A DNA stretch of 49,415 nt, taken from the NCBI GenBank assembly GCA_038229875.1, contig JBBROA010000016.1, positions 1 to 49,415 on the forward strand, given 5' to 3'. Positions within the stretch are counted from its first letter, which is position 1. Each line of letters opens with the position of its first letter. Positions 34,211-43,921 of the stretch are shown here, piece by piece. Origin of the DNA: JALYUA01 sp038229875. GTDB taxonomy: Bacteria; Acidobacteriota; Thermoanaerobaculia; UBA5066; Gp7-AA6. The position numbers and the translations under genes were made by a program. A model generated the notes under the pieces. The model worked only from the letters and a program-made list of their open reading frames with translations. It was not told the origin of the DNA and searched no databases.

Positions 34211-35212
34211 TCAACGCAATTTGCCCGAAGCCTGTTCCCGCCGGAGCGCTTCGACCGCGGCTTTCAGCTCCCGTTCCCGGTCGAAAGGCATCACCAGGAC
34301 CCCTTCCGGGCCCACCACGATCGCGGCGTTCGAGATTCCCGGAGCGATGACCGGCTGGTCCGAAATCACCAGGTTTCCGTGGGCATCCGACGCGCCCTTG
34401 AGCTCTCGGACGGCTCTCCAGGTCCCCGCGTCGCTCCATCCGGCGCGCAGGGGGATGGCTCGGACCCGCGCGGCTTTCTCCATCACGGCGTAGTCGATCG
34501 AGATGTCCGGGAGCGCCTCGTAGAGAGCGGCGGCCCGCGGCAGATCGCCCGAGGCCCGGGCCGACTCGTAGGCCTCGACCGCCGCGACCAGATCCGGCGA
34601 AACGCGCCGCGCCTCCGCGAGAAACCGCGAGGGGCGGAAGACGAAGATCCCGGCGTTCCAGAGACACCCGAGCCGAACGAGCTCCTCCGCACGGCCGGGC
34701 TCCGGTTTCTCGACGAACCTCAGCACGGCGAGCGACGACGACTTCGCGTCCGGCCGTACGTCGAGGTATCCGAAATCCGTTTCCGGGCGCGACGGCGGGA
34801 CCCCGAGCACCACCACCGACGCCGTGTCGGCGGCCTCGCCGGCCGCGGAAAGCGAAGCGCGAAAGGCCGCGTCGTCCGCGACGGTCTGGTCCGAGGGCAC
34901 CGCGGCCGTGACCGGATCGCCGTCGCGGGCGAACGCGATGGCGGCCGCGAGGACCGCGGGGCCGGAGTTGCGCCGGACGGGCTCTGCCAGGATCCGCTCG
35001 ACGGGGACCCGCGGCAGCTCCCGGCGGACCCGGGCCGCATGGCGCTCCGAGGTCGCGACGTAGATCTCCGAAGTCAGCGGCGTCAGCCGCGCCGCCGTGT
35101 CTGCTAAGAGCGACCGGTCGGACAGGAGCGCCAGAAACTGCTTCGGCGTCTCTTCCGTTGACAGCGGCCACAGCCGTGTCCCTCCGCCGCCTGCCAGGAG
35201 AAGGACTCTCAT
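34211..35212 (-). CDS. manC: mannose-1-phosphate guanylyltransferase
   Basis: This 333-residue nucleotidyltransferase starts RVLLLAGGGGTRLWPLSTEE and has PKQFLALL, AVPSDQTV, TDFGYLDV, FVEKPEPGRAEEL and LWNAGIFVF, all typical of GDP-mannose pyrophosphorylases. The bifunctional isomerase domain is absent. It makes GDP-mannose for glycans. It overlaps murB by 4 nt, an unusual neighbour for this enzyme; exact sugar specificity is inferred. Confidence 0.88.
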   Translation of the reverse strand: MRVLLLAGGGGTRLWPLSTEETPKQFLALLSDRSLLADTAARLTPLTSEIYVATSERHAARVRRELPRVPVERILAEPVRRNSGPAVLAAAIAFARDGDPVTAAVPSDQTVADDAAFRASLSAAGEAADTASVVVLGVPPSRPETDFGYLDVRPDAKSSSLAVLRFVEKPEPGRAEELVRLGCLWNAGIFVFRPSRFLAEARRVSPDLVAAVEAYESARASGDLPRAAALYEALPDISIDYAVMEKAARVRAIPLRAGWSDAGTWRAVRELKGASDAHGNLVISDQPVIAPGISNAAIVVGPEGVLVMPFDRERELKAAVEALRREQASGKLR

Positions 35213-36108
35213 CGTTTCCAGGAGATGCCGAGCATGTCCACCTCGGGAGAAAGGTTAATCGCAAACCGGGCGGCAACCTCGTCGCGCATCCGTTCCATGA
35301 GCGCCAGAACGTCTTTCGCGGTCGCGCCCCCCCGGTTGACGATCACGTTGGCGTGCCGCTGCGAGATCTCCGCTGCGCCGACGCGCGCGCCCTTCAGGCC
35401 GCACGCTTCGAGCAGCCGCCCGGCGTGGTCGTTCGGAGGGTTCTTGAACACGCTTCCGGCGTTCGGCTCCGAAGGGAGTGCGCCCCGCCGTTTCGAGGCG
35501 ACCTCCCGCGTTTTCGCCTCGATCGTCTCTCGCGGCGCCGCCGAAAGACGCAGCCGGGCGGACACGACGATCTCGCCCGTGTCGCAGAGCCGCGTCCAAC
35601 GGTAGCCGTGCGGGATCTCTGCCGACGCCGCGGTCCTCGCCTCCCCGGAGCGCTCCATCAGCCGGACGGATTCGAGGACCTGGAAGATTTCGCCGCCATA
35701 GGCGCCGGCGTTGATGCGGACGGCCCCGCCCATCGACGACGGAATGCCGGAGATCGCCTCGATCCCGGAGAGCCCGGCGCGCGCGGCCGCCGCGCAGACG
35801 CCGCCAAGAGCCGCTCCCCCGCCCGCCTCGAGCATCTCTCCTTCTACGGAGACCCTCAGAAAATCGCCGTCGAGCCGGACGACGAACCCGGGAAAACCTT
35901 CGTCCGCCGCCAGGACGTTCGACCCCATGCCGAGCAGCGCCAGGGGCGCCTTCGTGAAAGACGCCTCGCGAAGCACGCTGGAGAGCCCGCCCTCGTTCCG
36001 GACGCGGCAGAACCGGCGCGCGGGGCCTCCGATGCGCCACGTCGTGTGCCGGGCGAGCGGCTCGTTCTCGAGCACGACGCCTTCTTCCGTGGAAAGCGTC
36101 CAGGTCAC
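35209..36108 (-). CDS. murB: UDP-N-acetylenolpyruvoylglucosamine reductase
   Basis: Start is the GTG at 36108, overlapping pgpA by 4 nt. The 299-residue protein has the FAD-binding TTWRIGGPA and GMGSNVLAADEGF, SGIEAISGIPSSMGGAVRINAGAYGG split over residues 113-138, the proton-donor Ser in GSVFKNPP, and the final SPEVDMLG Glu. The length and motifs fit the type IIa/b short form. It makes UDP-N-acetylmuramic acid for peptidoglycan. Confidence 0.96.
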   Translation of the reverse strand: MTWTLSTEEGVVLENEPLARHTTWRIGGPARRFCRVRNEGGLSSVLREASFTKAPLALLGMGSNVLAADEGFPGFVVRLDGDFLRVSVEGEMLEAGGGAALGGVCAAAARAGLSGIEAISGIPSSMGGAVRINAGAYGGEIFQVLESVRLMERSGEARTAASAEIPHGYRWTRLCDTGEIVVSARLRLSAAPRETIEAKTREVASKRRGALPSEPNAGSVFKNPPNDHAGRLLEACGLKGARVGAAEISQRHANVIVNRGGATAKDVLALMERMRDEVAARFAINLSPEVDMLGISWKR

Positions 36109-36683
36109 CCGGCGAGCGCCGTCCCGGCTACGAGGGTGACGCCCGCGGCGAGCGCGCCGGCTAAGACGTCGTCGATCATGATTCCGAAGCCCTCCGGCAG
36201 ATTCTGAAGCTCGTGAATCGGGCCCGGCTTCCAGATGTCGAAGAGGCGGAAGGCGAGAAAGGAGATCAGCCAGAGAAGCGCTTCGCGAAACGGCGACGCA
36301 AACGCGAAGAGCGGAACGGCCGAGCATGCGATCCACTGGCCGGAGATCTCGTCGAGCACGATCATTCCCGGGTCCTTCGCGCCGATCGCGCGGCTCGCGC
36401 GCGTCGTGAGGGGGACCCCGATCGCGCCGGCAGCCAGCCCGGACATCAAAAGTCCGAGTGCCGCCGCCAAACTCGGTCCGTGTTGCGAGCGATGCGCAAG
36501 AGCGACGGCGGCGGCCGCCAGCCCGAGAGCGAAAAGAGATCCGGCGGTCCCGGGCGCGATCGGAGAAAGCCCGACGCCGAATCCGGTCGAAAGCAAAGTG
36601 GCGATCGGCTGCTGCCGAAACGCTCGAGCGATCGAGGGCGTTGACTCTGCCATCGGCGGGGGAGAAGATGGCGGCGTCCTCAT
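36105..36683 (-). CDS. pgpA: phosphatidylglycerophosphatase A
   Basis: The 192-residue membrane protein has the PgpA motifs SPIAPGTAGSLFAL, KDPGMIVLDEISGQWIA, FRLFDIWKPGPIHELQNL and GIMIDDVLAG, with acidic active-site residues and three membrane segments. It removes phosphate from phosphatidylglycerophosphate. ATG 36653 (MAESTPS) is an alternative start; neither has a strong ribosome-binding site. It is first in the overlapping operon and divergent from recA. Confidence 0.92.
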   Translation of the reverse strand: MRTPPSSPPPMAESTPSIARAFRQQPIATLLSTGFGVGLSPIAPGTAGSLFALGLAAAAVALAHRSQHGPSLAAALGLLMSGLAAGAIGVPLTTRASRAIGAKDPGMIVLDEISGQWIACSAVPLFAFASPFREALLWLISFLAFRLFDIWKPGPIHELQNLPEGFGIMIDDVLAGALAAGVTLVAGTALAG

Positions 36684-36703
36684 CGGCTTTTCAGCCCCGA
36701 GTC

Positions 36704-36709
36704 TATAAT
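36704..36709 (+). promoter_or_regulatory. recA -10 element
   Basis: A perfect TATAAT stands 62 nt before the recA ATG in the 88-bp pgpA-recA spacer. No good -35 is visible at 16-18 bp distance, and I find no obvious SOS box by eye, so activator dependence is possible. Confidence 0.5.
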
Positions 36710-36771
36710 TGCGCGCACCACGCGCACGATTTCTCTCTTGCCTTTTCAGATGACCAGAAAGGATTGAGGAC

Positions 36772-37881
36772 ATGTCGAGCGTGAAACCCACGGACGCCAG
36801 CATCAAGTCGACGGAAAAATGGCGCGCGATCGAGACCGCGCTGACTCAGATCGAACGCCAATTCGGCAAAGGCTCCATCATGCGGCTCGGCGATCAGCCG
36901 GAGACCGTCATGCAGGTCATCCCCACCGGCTCCCTCGCGGTCGACGCGGCTCTGGGCGTCGGCGGAGTTCCCCGGGGCCGCGTCATCGAGATCTTCGGCC
37001 CGGAATCCTCCGGTAAGACGACGCTTTCTCTTCAGATCATCGCGCAGGCGCAGAAAACGGGGGGCCTCGCGGCCTTCATCGACGCCGAGCACGCGCTCGA
37101 CGCCGAGTATTCGCGCAAGCTCGGGGTCGATACCGACAACCTGCTCGTCTCGCAGCCGGACAACGGAGAGCAGGCGCTCGAAATCACCGAGATGCTGATC
37201 CGATCCGGGGCCGTCGACGTCGTGGTGATCGACTCCGTCGCCGCGCTCGTGCCGAAGGCGGAGATCGAAGGCGAGATGGGAGAGGCCCAGATGGGCCTGC
37301 AGGCGCGGCTCATGTCGCAGGCGCTTCGCAAACTGACCGCCATCGTCTCGAAGTCGAAGACCAGCCTCATCTTCATCAACCAGATCCGCGAAAAGATCGG
37401 CGTGATGTTCGGCAACCCGGAAACGACGACCGGCGGTCGGGCGCTCAAGTTCTATTCGTCGATCCGGATCGACATCCGGCGGATCGCCTCGATCAAGGAT
37501 GGCGACACGGTCGTCGGCTCGCGGACGAAGGTCAAGATCGTCAAGAACAAGGTCGCTTCTCCTTTCCGGCAGGCGGAGTTCGACATCAACTACGGCGAGG
37601 GGATCTCCCGTGAGGGCGAGCTTCTCGACATGGGCATCGAGGCGAAGATCGTCGAGAAGTCGGGCGCATGGCTCTCTTACGGAGACCTGCGCATCGGCCA
37701 GGGCCGCGAGAATGCGAAGCAGTTCCTCCGCGAAAACCCGGAGCTCGCAAACGAGATCGAGACCAAGCTGCGGAAGCACCTGGGACTTCTGCCCCCCGAT
37801 CCGATCGACAAGACTCCCCCGCCGGCTCCCGACGCCGCCGCGCACGAAAAAGCGGCGGCCGCCGAGAAAGCCCGGCGTTAG
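36772..37881 (+). CDS. recA: recombinase RecA
   Basis: This 369-residue protein has Walker A GPESSGKTT (76-84), DAEHALDAEY, VVVIDSVAALVPKAEIEGE, the L2 region GNPETTTGGRALKFY and an Ala/Lys-rich C-terminus. It forms filaments on single-stranded DNA for recombination and drives LexA self-cleavage. GGA about 10 nt upstream precedes the ATG. It is a single-gene unit after the TATAAT at 36704. Confidence 0.99.
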   Translation: MSSVKPTDASIKSTEKWRAIETALTQIERQFGKGSIMRLGDQPETVMQVIPTGSLAVDAALGVGGVPRGRVIEIFGPESSGKTTLSLQIIAQAQKTGGLAAFIDAEHALDAEYSRKLGVDTDNLLVSQPDNGEQALEITEMLIRSGAVDVVVIDSVAALVPKAEIEGEMGEAQMGLQARLMSQALRKLTAIVSKSKTSLIFINQIREKIGVMFGNPETTTGGRALKFYSSIRIDIRRIASIKDGDTVVGSRTKVKIVKNKVASPFRQAEFDINYGEGISREGELLDMGIEAKIVEKSGAWLSYGDLRIGQGRENAKQFLRENPELANEIETKLRKHLGLLPPDPIDKTPPPAPDAAAHEKAAAAEKARR

Positions 37882-37918
37882 AGACCCCGAGGTCTTCGCC
37901 GGCTCGCGGCCCGGGACT

Positions 37919-37942
37919 CGGGAAGGATCTTTCGCCTTCCCG
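37919..37942 (+). terminator. possible recA terminator hairpin
   Basis: CGGGAAGG (37919-37926) and CCTTCCCG (37935-37942) form an 8-bp stem with an 8-nt loop, 38 nt after the recA stop. The following bases include only a short T-run, so strength is uncertain. It also lies 16 nt before the next start codon. Confidence 0.35.
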
Positions 37943-37957
37943 GGTTTCGCACTCGCG

Positions 37958-40738
37958 ATGATCCGATTTCCGGGCGCCCGCGCCGCTGCGGGCGCTTTTC
38001 TTTCGGTTCTCTTTCTCCAGGCCGCCCCGGCGCTCGCGGCGCCGAGAGTCCGTCTGGCGGCCGAGCGAGTGGATGGGACGTGCTCCGGTCGGTCGGCCGT
38101 CCTCGGCATCGCGCGTCTGAACGGGGCGCGGACTCCCTCGGGCGATGTGTCGGGCTGCGTGCTGCTGGTCGAGGCGGGAGATCTTTCGGAGGCGCCGTTG
38201 TCGGGGCTCGCGTCGCGGCTCTCTCGCTTCCCGAAGCTCACCTTCGTGCTCCTCGACCTCTCGTCTGCGACCGGCGAGCCCGCGCGGATCCCGTATGCGG
38301 TCAAGAAGCTCTCGTCCGCCGCCCGCGGCGTGTCTCCGGACGCCTCGATCGGACTCGATCTCGGAACCCGGCCGGCGGGCGACGAGGACCTGTCTCCGTA
38401 CGCCGACGCTCTCGTCCCGCGGCGCGAAGGCGTCGTCGCCGGAGTCGAGGCGCCGCTGCCCGGCCGGTGGCTCGTGAGGCCGCTCGAGGGCTTTCCCGCA
38501 TCCGATGCGCTCCGCGCGATGGAGTCGTACCCGCGAGAGGAGCTTGGAATCGTCCGCCTGGTGGCGCTGACCGGAAACCCGGCCGGGACTCCGCGCCTGG
38601 ACGAAGCCGGCCTCGCCGGTCTCGAGCGGCTGCAGGCGTACTTCACCGACGATGTGTCGCCCGACCCGACCCGGACGAAGACCAGCCTCCCCGACCAGAC
38701 GTACGATGCGTTGCGCTTCTTCGACGCGAAGAAGTTCACGCCGGTCGTCATCCTTCATCAGTCTCCGCGGGCGCAACTCGGGGTTTCCGACGGCGCGTGG
38801 ACCTCGGCCTCGGTCGAAAATCTCGCTTCCGGCGCGCGACGCGACTTCGACCTCCGCGGCGCGAAGACGCTGGCGCTCGATCCTTCGACCGGTCCGCTTG
38901 CAGTGGTCCTGCACCCGGCGGAGCGGCCCGGCGGAGAGACGCGGACGGCCGTCGAGGTCGGCGCCACACGCGGCCTGACAGCCGAAGAGATCGTCGCGCG
39001 CGAGCGAGCATGGGAGGCCGGCCAGAGGGAACGGGTCGAATCGTACGTCGGCGACATGAACGCGTCGCTGCGCTTCCGCGTGGCCGACGTGAACGAGACG
39101 TTCGACTTGACGATCCGCGGACCTTTTTTCTACCGGCGCGGCGAGCCCGCGGACTGGCAGTGGAACGAATTCTTCTTAAACGGCGTGAAGTGGAAGGGAA
39201 AGACGCTGCCGAAGCTTCCCATCCTCCAGCCCGAGAAGGTGACCACGCTCCCACTCGACCTGCGCCTGTCCGAGGACTACGCCTACGAGCTGAAAGGCGA
39301 GGGCGCGATCGAGGGGCGTCGGGCGTACCACGTCGCGTACACGCCGAAGAGCTCCGTCGCTACGAAGGCCGTCTACCGGGGCAGCGTCTGGATCGACAAG
39401 CAGACGTTCGCGCTGCTGCGGCGCGATTCGATCCAGATGAATTTGAAGGGAGAGACGCTCTCGAACGTCCAGACGGAGCACTACCGGCCGGTTCCGGGCC
39501 ATCCGGACCTGGTGCTGCCGCTCGAAATCACCGGGACGCAGGTCTTCTCGACCGCGGGCCGCACGACCGCTATCGAACGGGACGTGGTGCTGCAGTCCGT
39601 GGAGCTGAACTCGCCCGACTTCGTCGAGCGGCGCGCAAAGGCCTACGCCTCCGAGTCCCAGATGATCCGGGACACCGAGATCGGGATGCGCAACCTGATT
39701 CCCGACCCCGCGACGCCGGGCGCGCGCATCGTCGAGACCAAAGTTTCCAGGAAGAGCACGTTCGCAATCCTGGGCGGCTTCTACGACAAGTCCCTGGACT
39801 ACCCCATTCCCCTGCTCGGAGTTCAGCACTTCAACTTCGATCTGTTCGGAAAGGGGAAGCAGCTTTCCGTTTTCTTCGCGGGAGCTCTGCTCACGACGAA
39901 CTATTCGGACCCGGCCTTTCTAGGGAGCCGGTTCGACTTTGGCGCGGACCTGTTCGGCGCCGCTGTGGCGTTCGGCGACGTGTCTTACCGGAACGGCTCG
40001 CAGGTCACGGCCGAAAAGATCAAGCACCTGCCGGCGGTCCTCCAGTTGAACCTCGGCCATCCGCTCGGGCCGTACCTCAAGGCGTCTCTCGGAGTGTTCG
40101 CGAAGTACGACAACTACCAGCGGGACAAGGACACCGGCCCGAACTTCGTGACTCCTGTTGACACGATCACGAATGGAGCGGAGCTGAAGCTGGTGGCCAA
40201 CGTCAAGGGATTCAACGCGTCTCTTTCGGGCAACTACTTTCGGCGCGGGAAATGGGAGCCCTGGGGCGATCCCGCGACCTCCGAGTACCAGCCGTCGCAG
40301 AAGGACTACTTCCGCTGGGACGCAAACATCTCGAAGGACCAGTATTTCTCGGGCTTCCGAAAGCTTCACGTCGGGCTCTCGTACCTCGGCGGCACCGACC
40401 TCGACCGCTTTTCGAAGTACGAGTTCGGCGCGTTTTCCGGTCATCCGCTGCGCGGGTTCCAGAGCGGAAGCCTCCGCACCGAGCGCGCGTACCTCGCCAA
40501 CGTTTCCTACGGGATCAACATCGAAGACATCATCCGGTTCGAAGGGTTCTACGACCAGGCGGTGTTGAACGACAAGGTCTCGGGTTTCAAGAACACGTAT
40601 TTTTCCGGCGCCGGCCTCCTCGCCTCGCTGAACGGCCCGTGGAAGAACTCGCTCTTCCGCGCGGAGATCGGCGTGCCCGTCGTGTCGCACGGCGTGTCAG
40701 GGTATGTGATTAACGTGCTTTTGCTGAAGCTGTTTTAG
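37958..40738 (+). CDS. multidomain outer-membrane protein: LolA-like domain plus Omp85-like barrel
   Basis: The 926-residue protein starts at ATG 37958 with a signal peptide (cleavage near ALAAP, residue 28). Residues 30-230 show alternating beta/alpha segments (FVLLDLSS, ASIGLDLG) that may be a TIM-like fold. Residues about 255-340 look like a small beta domain. Residues 350-565 resemble LolA/outer-membrane lipoprotein-sorting domains (RVESYVGDMNASLRFRV, VWIDKQTFALLRRD, LPLEITGTQVF). Residues 600-926 alternate as a beta-barrel and contain HPLRGFQSGSLRTERAYL, where LRGF (831-834) matches the VRGF/Y loop motif of Omp85 proteins. The chain ends in Phe, as outer-membrane barrels do. A role in moving or inserting lipids or proteins at the outer membrane is inference. 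A separate lolA lies 2 kb downstream. Confidence 0.65.
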   Translation: MIRFPGARAAAGAFLSVLFLQAAPALAAPRVRLAAERVDGTCSGRSAVLGIARLNGARTPSGDVSGCVLLVEAGDLSEAPLSGLASRLSRFPKLTFVLLDLSSATGEPARIPYAVKKLSSAARGVSPDASIGLDLGTRPAGDEDLSPYADALVPRREGVVAGVEAPLPGRWLVRPLEGFPASDALRAMESYPREELGIVRLVALTGNPAGTPRLDEAGLAGLERLQAYFTDDVSPDPTRTKTSLPDQTYDALRFFDAKKFTPVVILHQSPRAQLGVSDGAWTSASVENLASGARRDFDLRGAKTLALDPSTGPLAVVLHPAERPGGETRTAVEVGATRGLTAEEIVARERAWEAGQRERVESYVGDMNASLRFRVADVNETFDLTIRGPFFYRRGEPADWQWNEFFLNGVKWKGKTLPKLPILQPEKVTTLPLDLRLSEDYAYELKGEGAIEGRRAYHVAYTPKSSVATKAVYRGSVWIDKQTFALLRRDSIQMNLKGETLSNVQTEHYRPVPGHPDLVLPLEITGTQVFSTAGRTTAIERDVVLQSVELNSPDFVERRAKAYASESQMIRDTEIGMRNLIPDPATPGARIVETKVSRKSTFAILGGFYDKSLDYPIPLLGVQHFNFDLFGKGKQLSVFFAGALLTTNYSDPAFLGSRFDFGADLFGAAVAFGDVSYRNGSQVTAEKIKHLPAVLQLNLGHPLGPYLKASLGVFAKYDNYQRDKDTGPNFVTPVDTITNGAELKLVANVKGFNASLSGNYFRRGKWEPWGDPATSEYQPSQKDYFRWDANISKDQYFSGFRKLHVGLSYLGGTDLDRFSKYEFGAFSGHPLRGFQSGSLRTERAYLANVSYGINIEDIIRFEGFYDQAVLNDKVSGFKNTYFSGAGLLASLNGPWKNSLFRAEIGVPVVSHGVSGYVINVLLLKLF

Positions 40739-40753
40739 AGAGGGCGAAAGGAA

Positions 40754-40999
40754 CTACCCGAGAGCTTCTGCCTTTGCGACCTCGAAGATCAGCACCTCAT
40801 TTTCTTCCCTCAGGGAAATGAGCGTCGCTCCGGTTTCCAGGCAGTAGGAATCCACGTCCGGGATCGCGTCCCTGTCCGTCGCGAGGAGTAGCGCTCTTCC
40901 ACCGGGCGGGCAGCGTTCCAAGGCGGATGCGAGCCGCAGGATCGGAATCGGGCAGTACAGCCCCCGCGCGTCCACCTCGACGAGCTCTGCGCCGTTCAC
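40754..40999 (-). CDS. TusA/SirA family sulfur carrier-like protein
   Basis: The GTG at 40999 gives 81 residues, the family length; an upstream TTG at 41044 would add 15. The protein has VDARGLYCPIPILRL with Cys16 in the CPxP motif, then ALLLATDRDAIPDVDSYC and a final LIFEVAKA. TusA-like proteins carry persulfide sulfur for tRNA thiolation or cofactor synthesis, or serve in redox regulation. It is convergent with the outer-membrane protein gene and divergent from purH. Confidence 0.85.
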   Translation of the reverse strand: MNGAELVEVDARGLYCPIPILRLASALERCPPGGRALLLATDRDAIPDVDSYCLETGATLISLREENEVLIFEVAKAEALG

Positions 41000-41061
41000 G
41001 ACCCCATCCTCTCGCGCCTTTCGTCCGGCGCGAAGCGCCCTCAAGGCTATATCCTCCGCGG

Positions 41062-42633
<1,572 letters not shown>

Positions 42634-42692
42634 ACGCTTCCCCGCCGGACCGCCGCCGAAATGAGCCGGCGCCTCCCCGCGTTTGGGGACAC

Positions 42693-43346
42693 GTGCGCTC
42701 GTCAATCGCGGCCGTTCTGCTCGCAGGCGCTCCGCTGCTCGCGCAGACGGAAGCGGCGCGTCCCGGCCTTCCTCCGGAGGTCTCGGGTGCTTTTGCCCGG
42801 GCGGCCTCCGCCTACACCGACGGGTCCGCTCACGCCGCGCCGTTCACCCAGATCTACACGCCTTCCGGTTTCACGACCGCGCGCCGGGAATCGGGCACGC
42901 TCTGGATCCAGGCGCCCCAGCGGCTGCGCTTCGACTACGACGCTCCGGAGAAGAAGACTTTCACCTACGACGCGGGCGAGGGCCGGCTCTTCACCCCGGA
43001 GGACAAACAGCTGACCATTCAGCGGCTCTCCGCGGAAGAGCGCGCGCGCCTGCCGATCGTGTTCCTGTCGGATCCGGCCGACCTCGCGCGGGAGTACGCC
43101 ATTTCGGGCGAGGCCGGCGACGGCGGGTCGACGCGGGTGCTGTTGAAGCCCCGGGCGCCCCGGCCGGAGCTCGCCTGGCTGCGGCTTTCAATCGCCAGGA
43201 ACGGCGACGTTTCCGAGCTCTCGTACGAGGACGGGTCCGGAAACCGCACCGAGTTCCGGTTTGAGGGCTGGCACAAGGAGAAAGCCCGGCCAGCCGGGGA
43301 CTTTCGCGTTTCGGGACCCCCCGGAACCAGGATTCTCCAGAACTAG
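42693..43346 (+). CDS. lolA: outer-membrane lipoprotein carrier LolA
   Basis: The GTG at 42693 is followed by a signal peptide (SSIAAVLLAGAPLLAQ). The 217-residue protein has the LolA pattern: FTQIYTPSGF, a RESGTLWIQAPQRLRFDY segment, KKTFTYDAGEGRLFTPEDKQ and IARNGDVSELSYEDGSGN. LolA takes lipoproteins from the LolCDE complex across the periplasm. Its presence near the LolA-like domain of the large outer-membrane protein is notable. The start lacks a strong ribosome-binding site. Confidence 0.82.
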   Translation: MRSSIAAVLLAGAPLLAQTEAARPGLPPEVSGAFARAASAYTDGSAHAAPFTQIYTPSGFTTARRESGTLWIQAPQRLRFDYDAPEKKTFTYDAGEGRLFTPEDKQLTIQRLSAEERARLPIVFLSDPADLAREYAISGEAGDGGSTRVLLKPRAPRPELAWLRLSIARNGDVSELSYEDGSGNRTEFRFEGWHKEKARPAGDFRVSGPPGTRILQN

Positions 43347-43423
43347 CTCCGGTTCCGCGCCGCGTCCTGGACGCGACCCCGGGTCCGCCGAGACAGGCGG
43401 CCTGAAATAGAATACGGGCCGCC

Positions 43424-43921
43424 ATGGCAACCGAGTTCTCGTTCGACGTGGTCTCCAAGGTGGATCTGCAGGAAGTCTTGAACGCGGTCCAGCAGGCCTC
43501 CAAGGAGATCGCGACCCGCTTTGATTTCCGCGGCAGCGCCTCGAAGATCGAATGGAACGAGAAAGAGCTCGAGCTGACGCTGACCTCCGACGACGCGCAC
43601 AAGCTGAAGTCGGTGGTCGACATTCTCGAGACCCGGCTCGTCAAGCGCGGGATCGCCGTGAAGGCTCTCGACTTCGGCAAGATCGAAGACGCCGCCGGCG
43701 GGACGGTCCGTCAGATCGTCAAGATCCAGCAGGGAATCGTCTCCGAGAAAGCCAAGGAAATCGTCAAGGCCATCAAGGACAAGAAGATCAAAGTGCAGGC
43801 CGCGATCCAGGGCGACCAGGTCCGCGTCTCGGGCCGCAACAAGGATGACCTGCAGAGCGCGCAGACACTCCTGCGCGCCGCCGATTTCGGCGTGCCGCTG
43901 CAGTTCACGAACTACCGATGA
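43424..43921 (+). CDS. yajQ: YajQ family nucleotide-binding protein
   Basis: The 165-residue protein has the whole family pattern: FSFDVVSKVDLQEVLNAV, ATRFDFRGSASKIEW, ETRLVKRGIAVKALDFG, QGIVSEKAKEIVKAIKD and VSGRNKDDLQ. Some members bind c-di-GMP and act in regulation; others bind tRNA or nucleotides. It overlaps the polyprenyl synthase gene by 4 nt. Confidence 0.95.
   Translation: MATEFSFDVVSKVDLQEVLNAVQQASKEIATRFDFRGSASKIEWNEKELELTLTSDDAHKLKSVVDILETRLVKRGIAVKALDFGKIEDAAGGTVRQIVKIQQGIVSEKAKEIVKAIKDKKIKVQAAIQGDQVRVSGRNKDDLQSAQTLLRAADFGVPLQFTNYR

Noticed and set aside
36684..36771. SOS box upstream of recA
   Set aside because: No palindrome of a known LexA type could be found by eye; lineage-specific boxes cannot be excluded.
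37499..37957. In-frame extension of the outer-membrane protein into recA
   Set aside because: It overlaps recA in another frame, and a clear signal peptide begins at the ATG at 37958.
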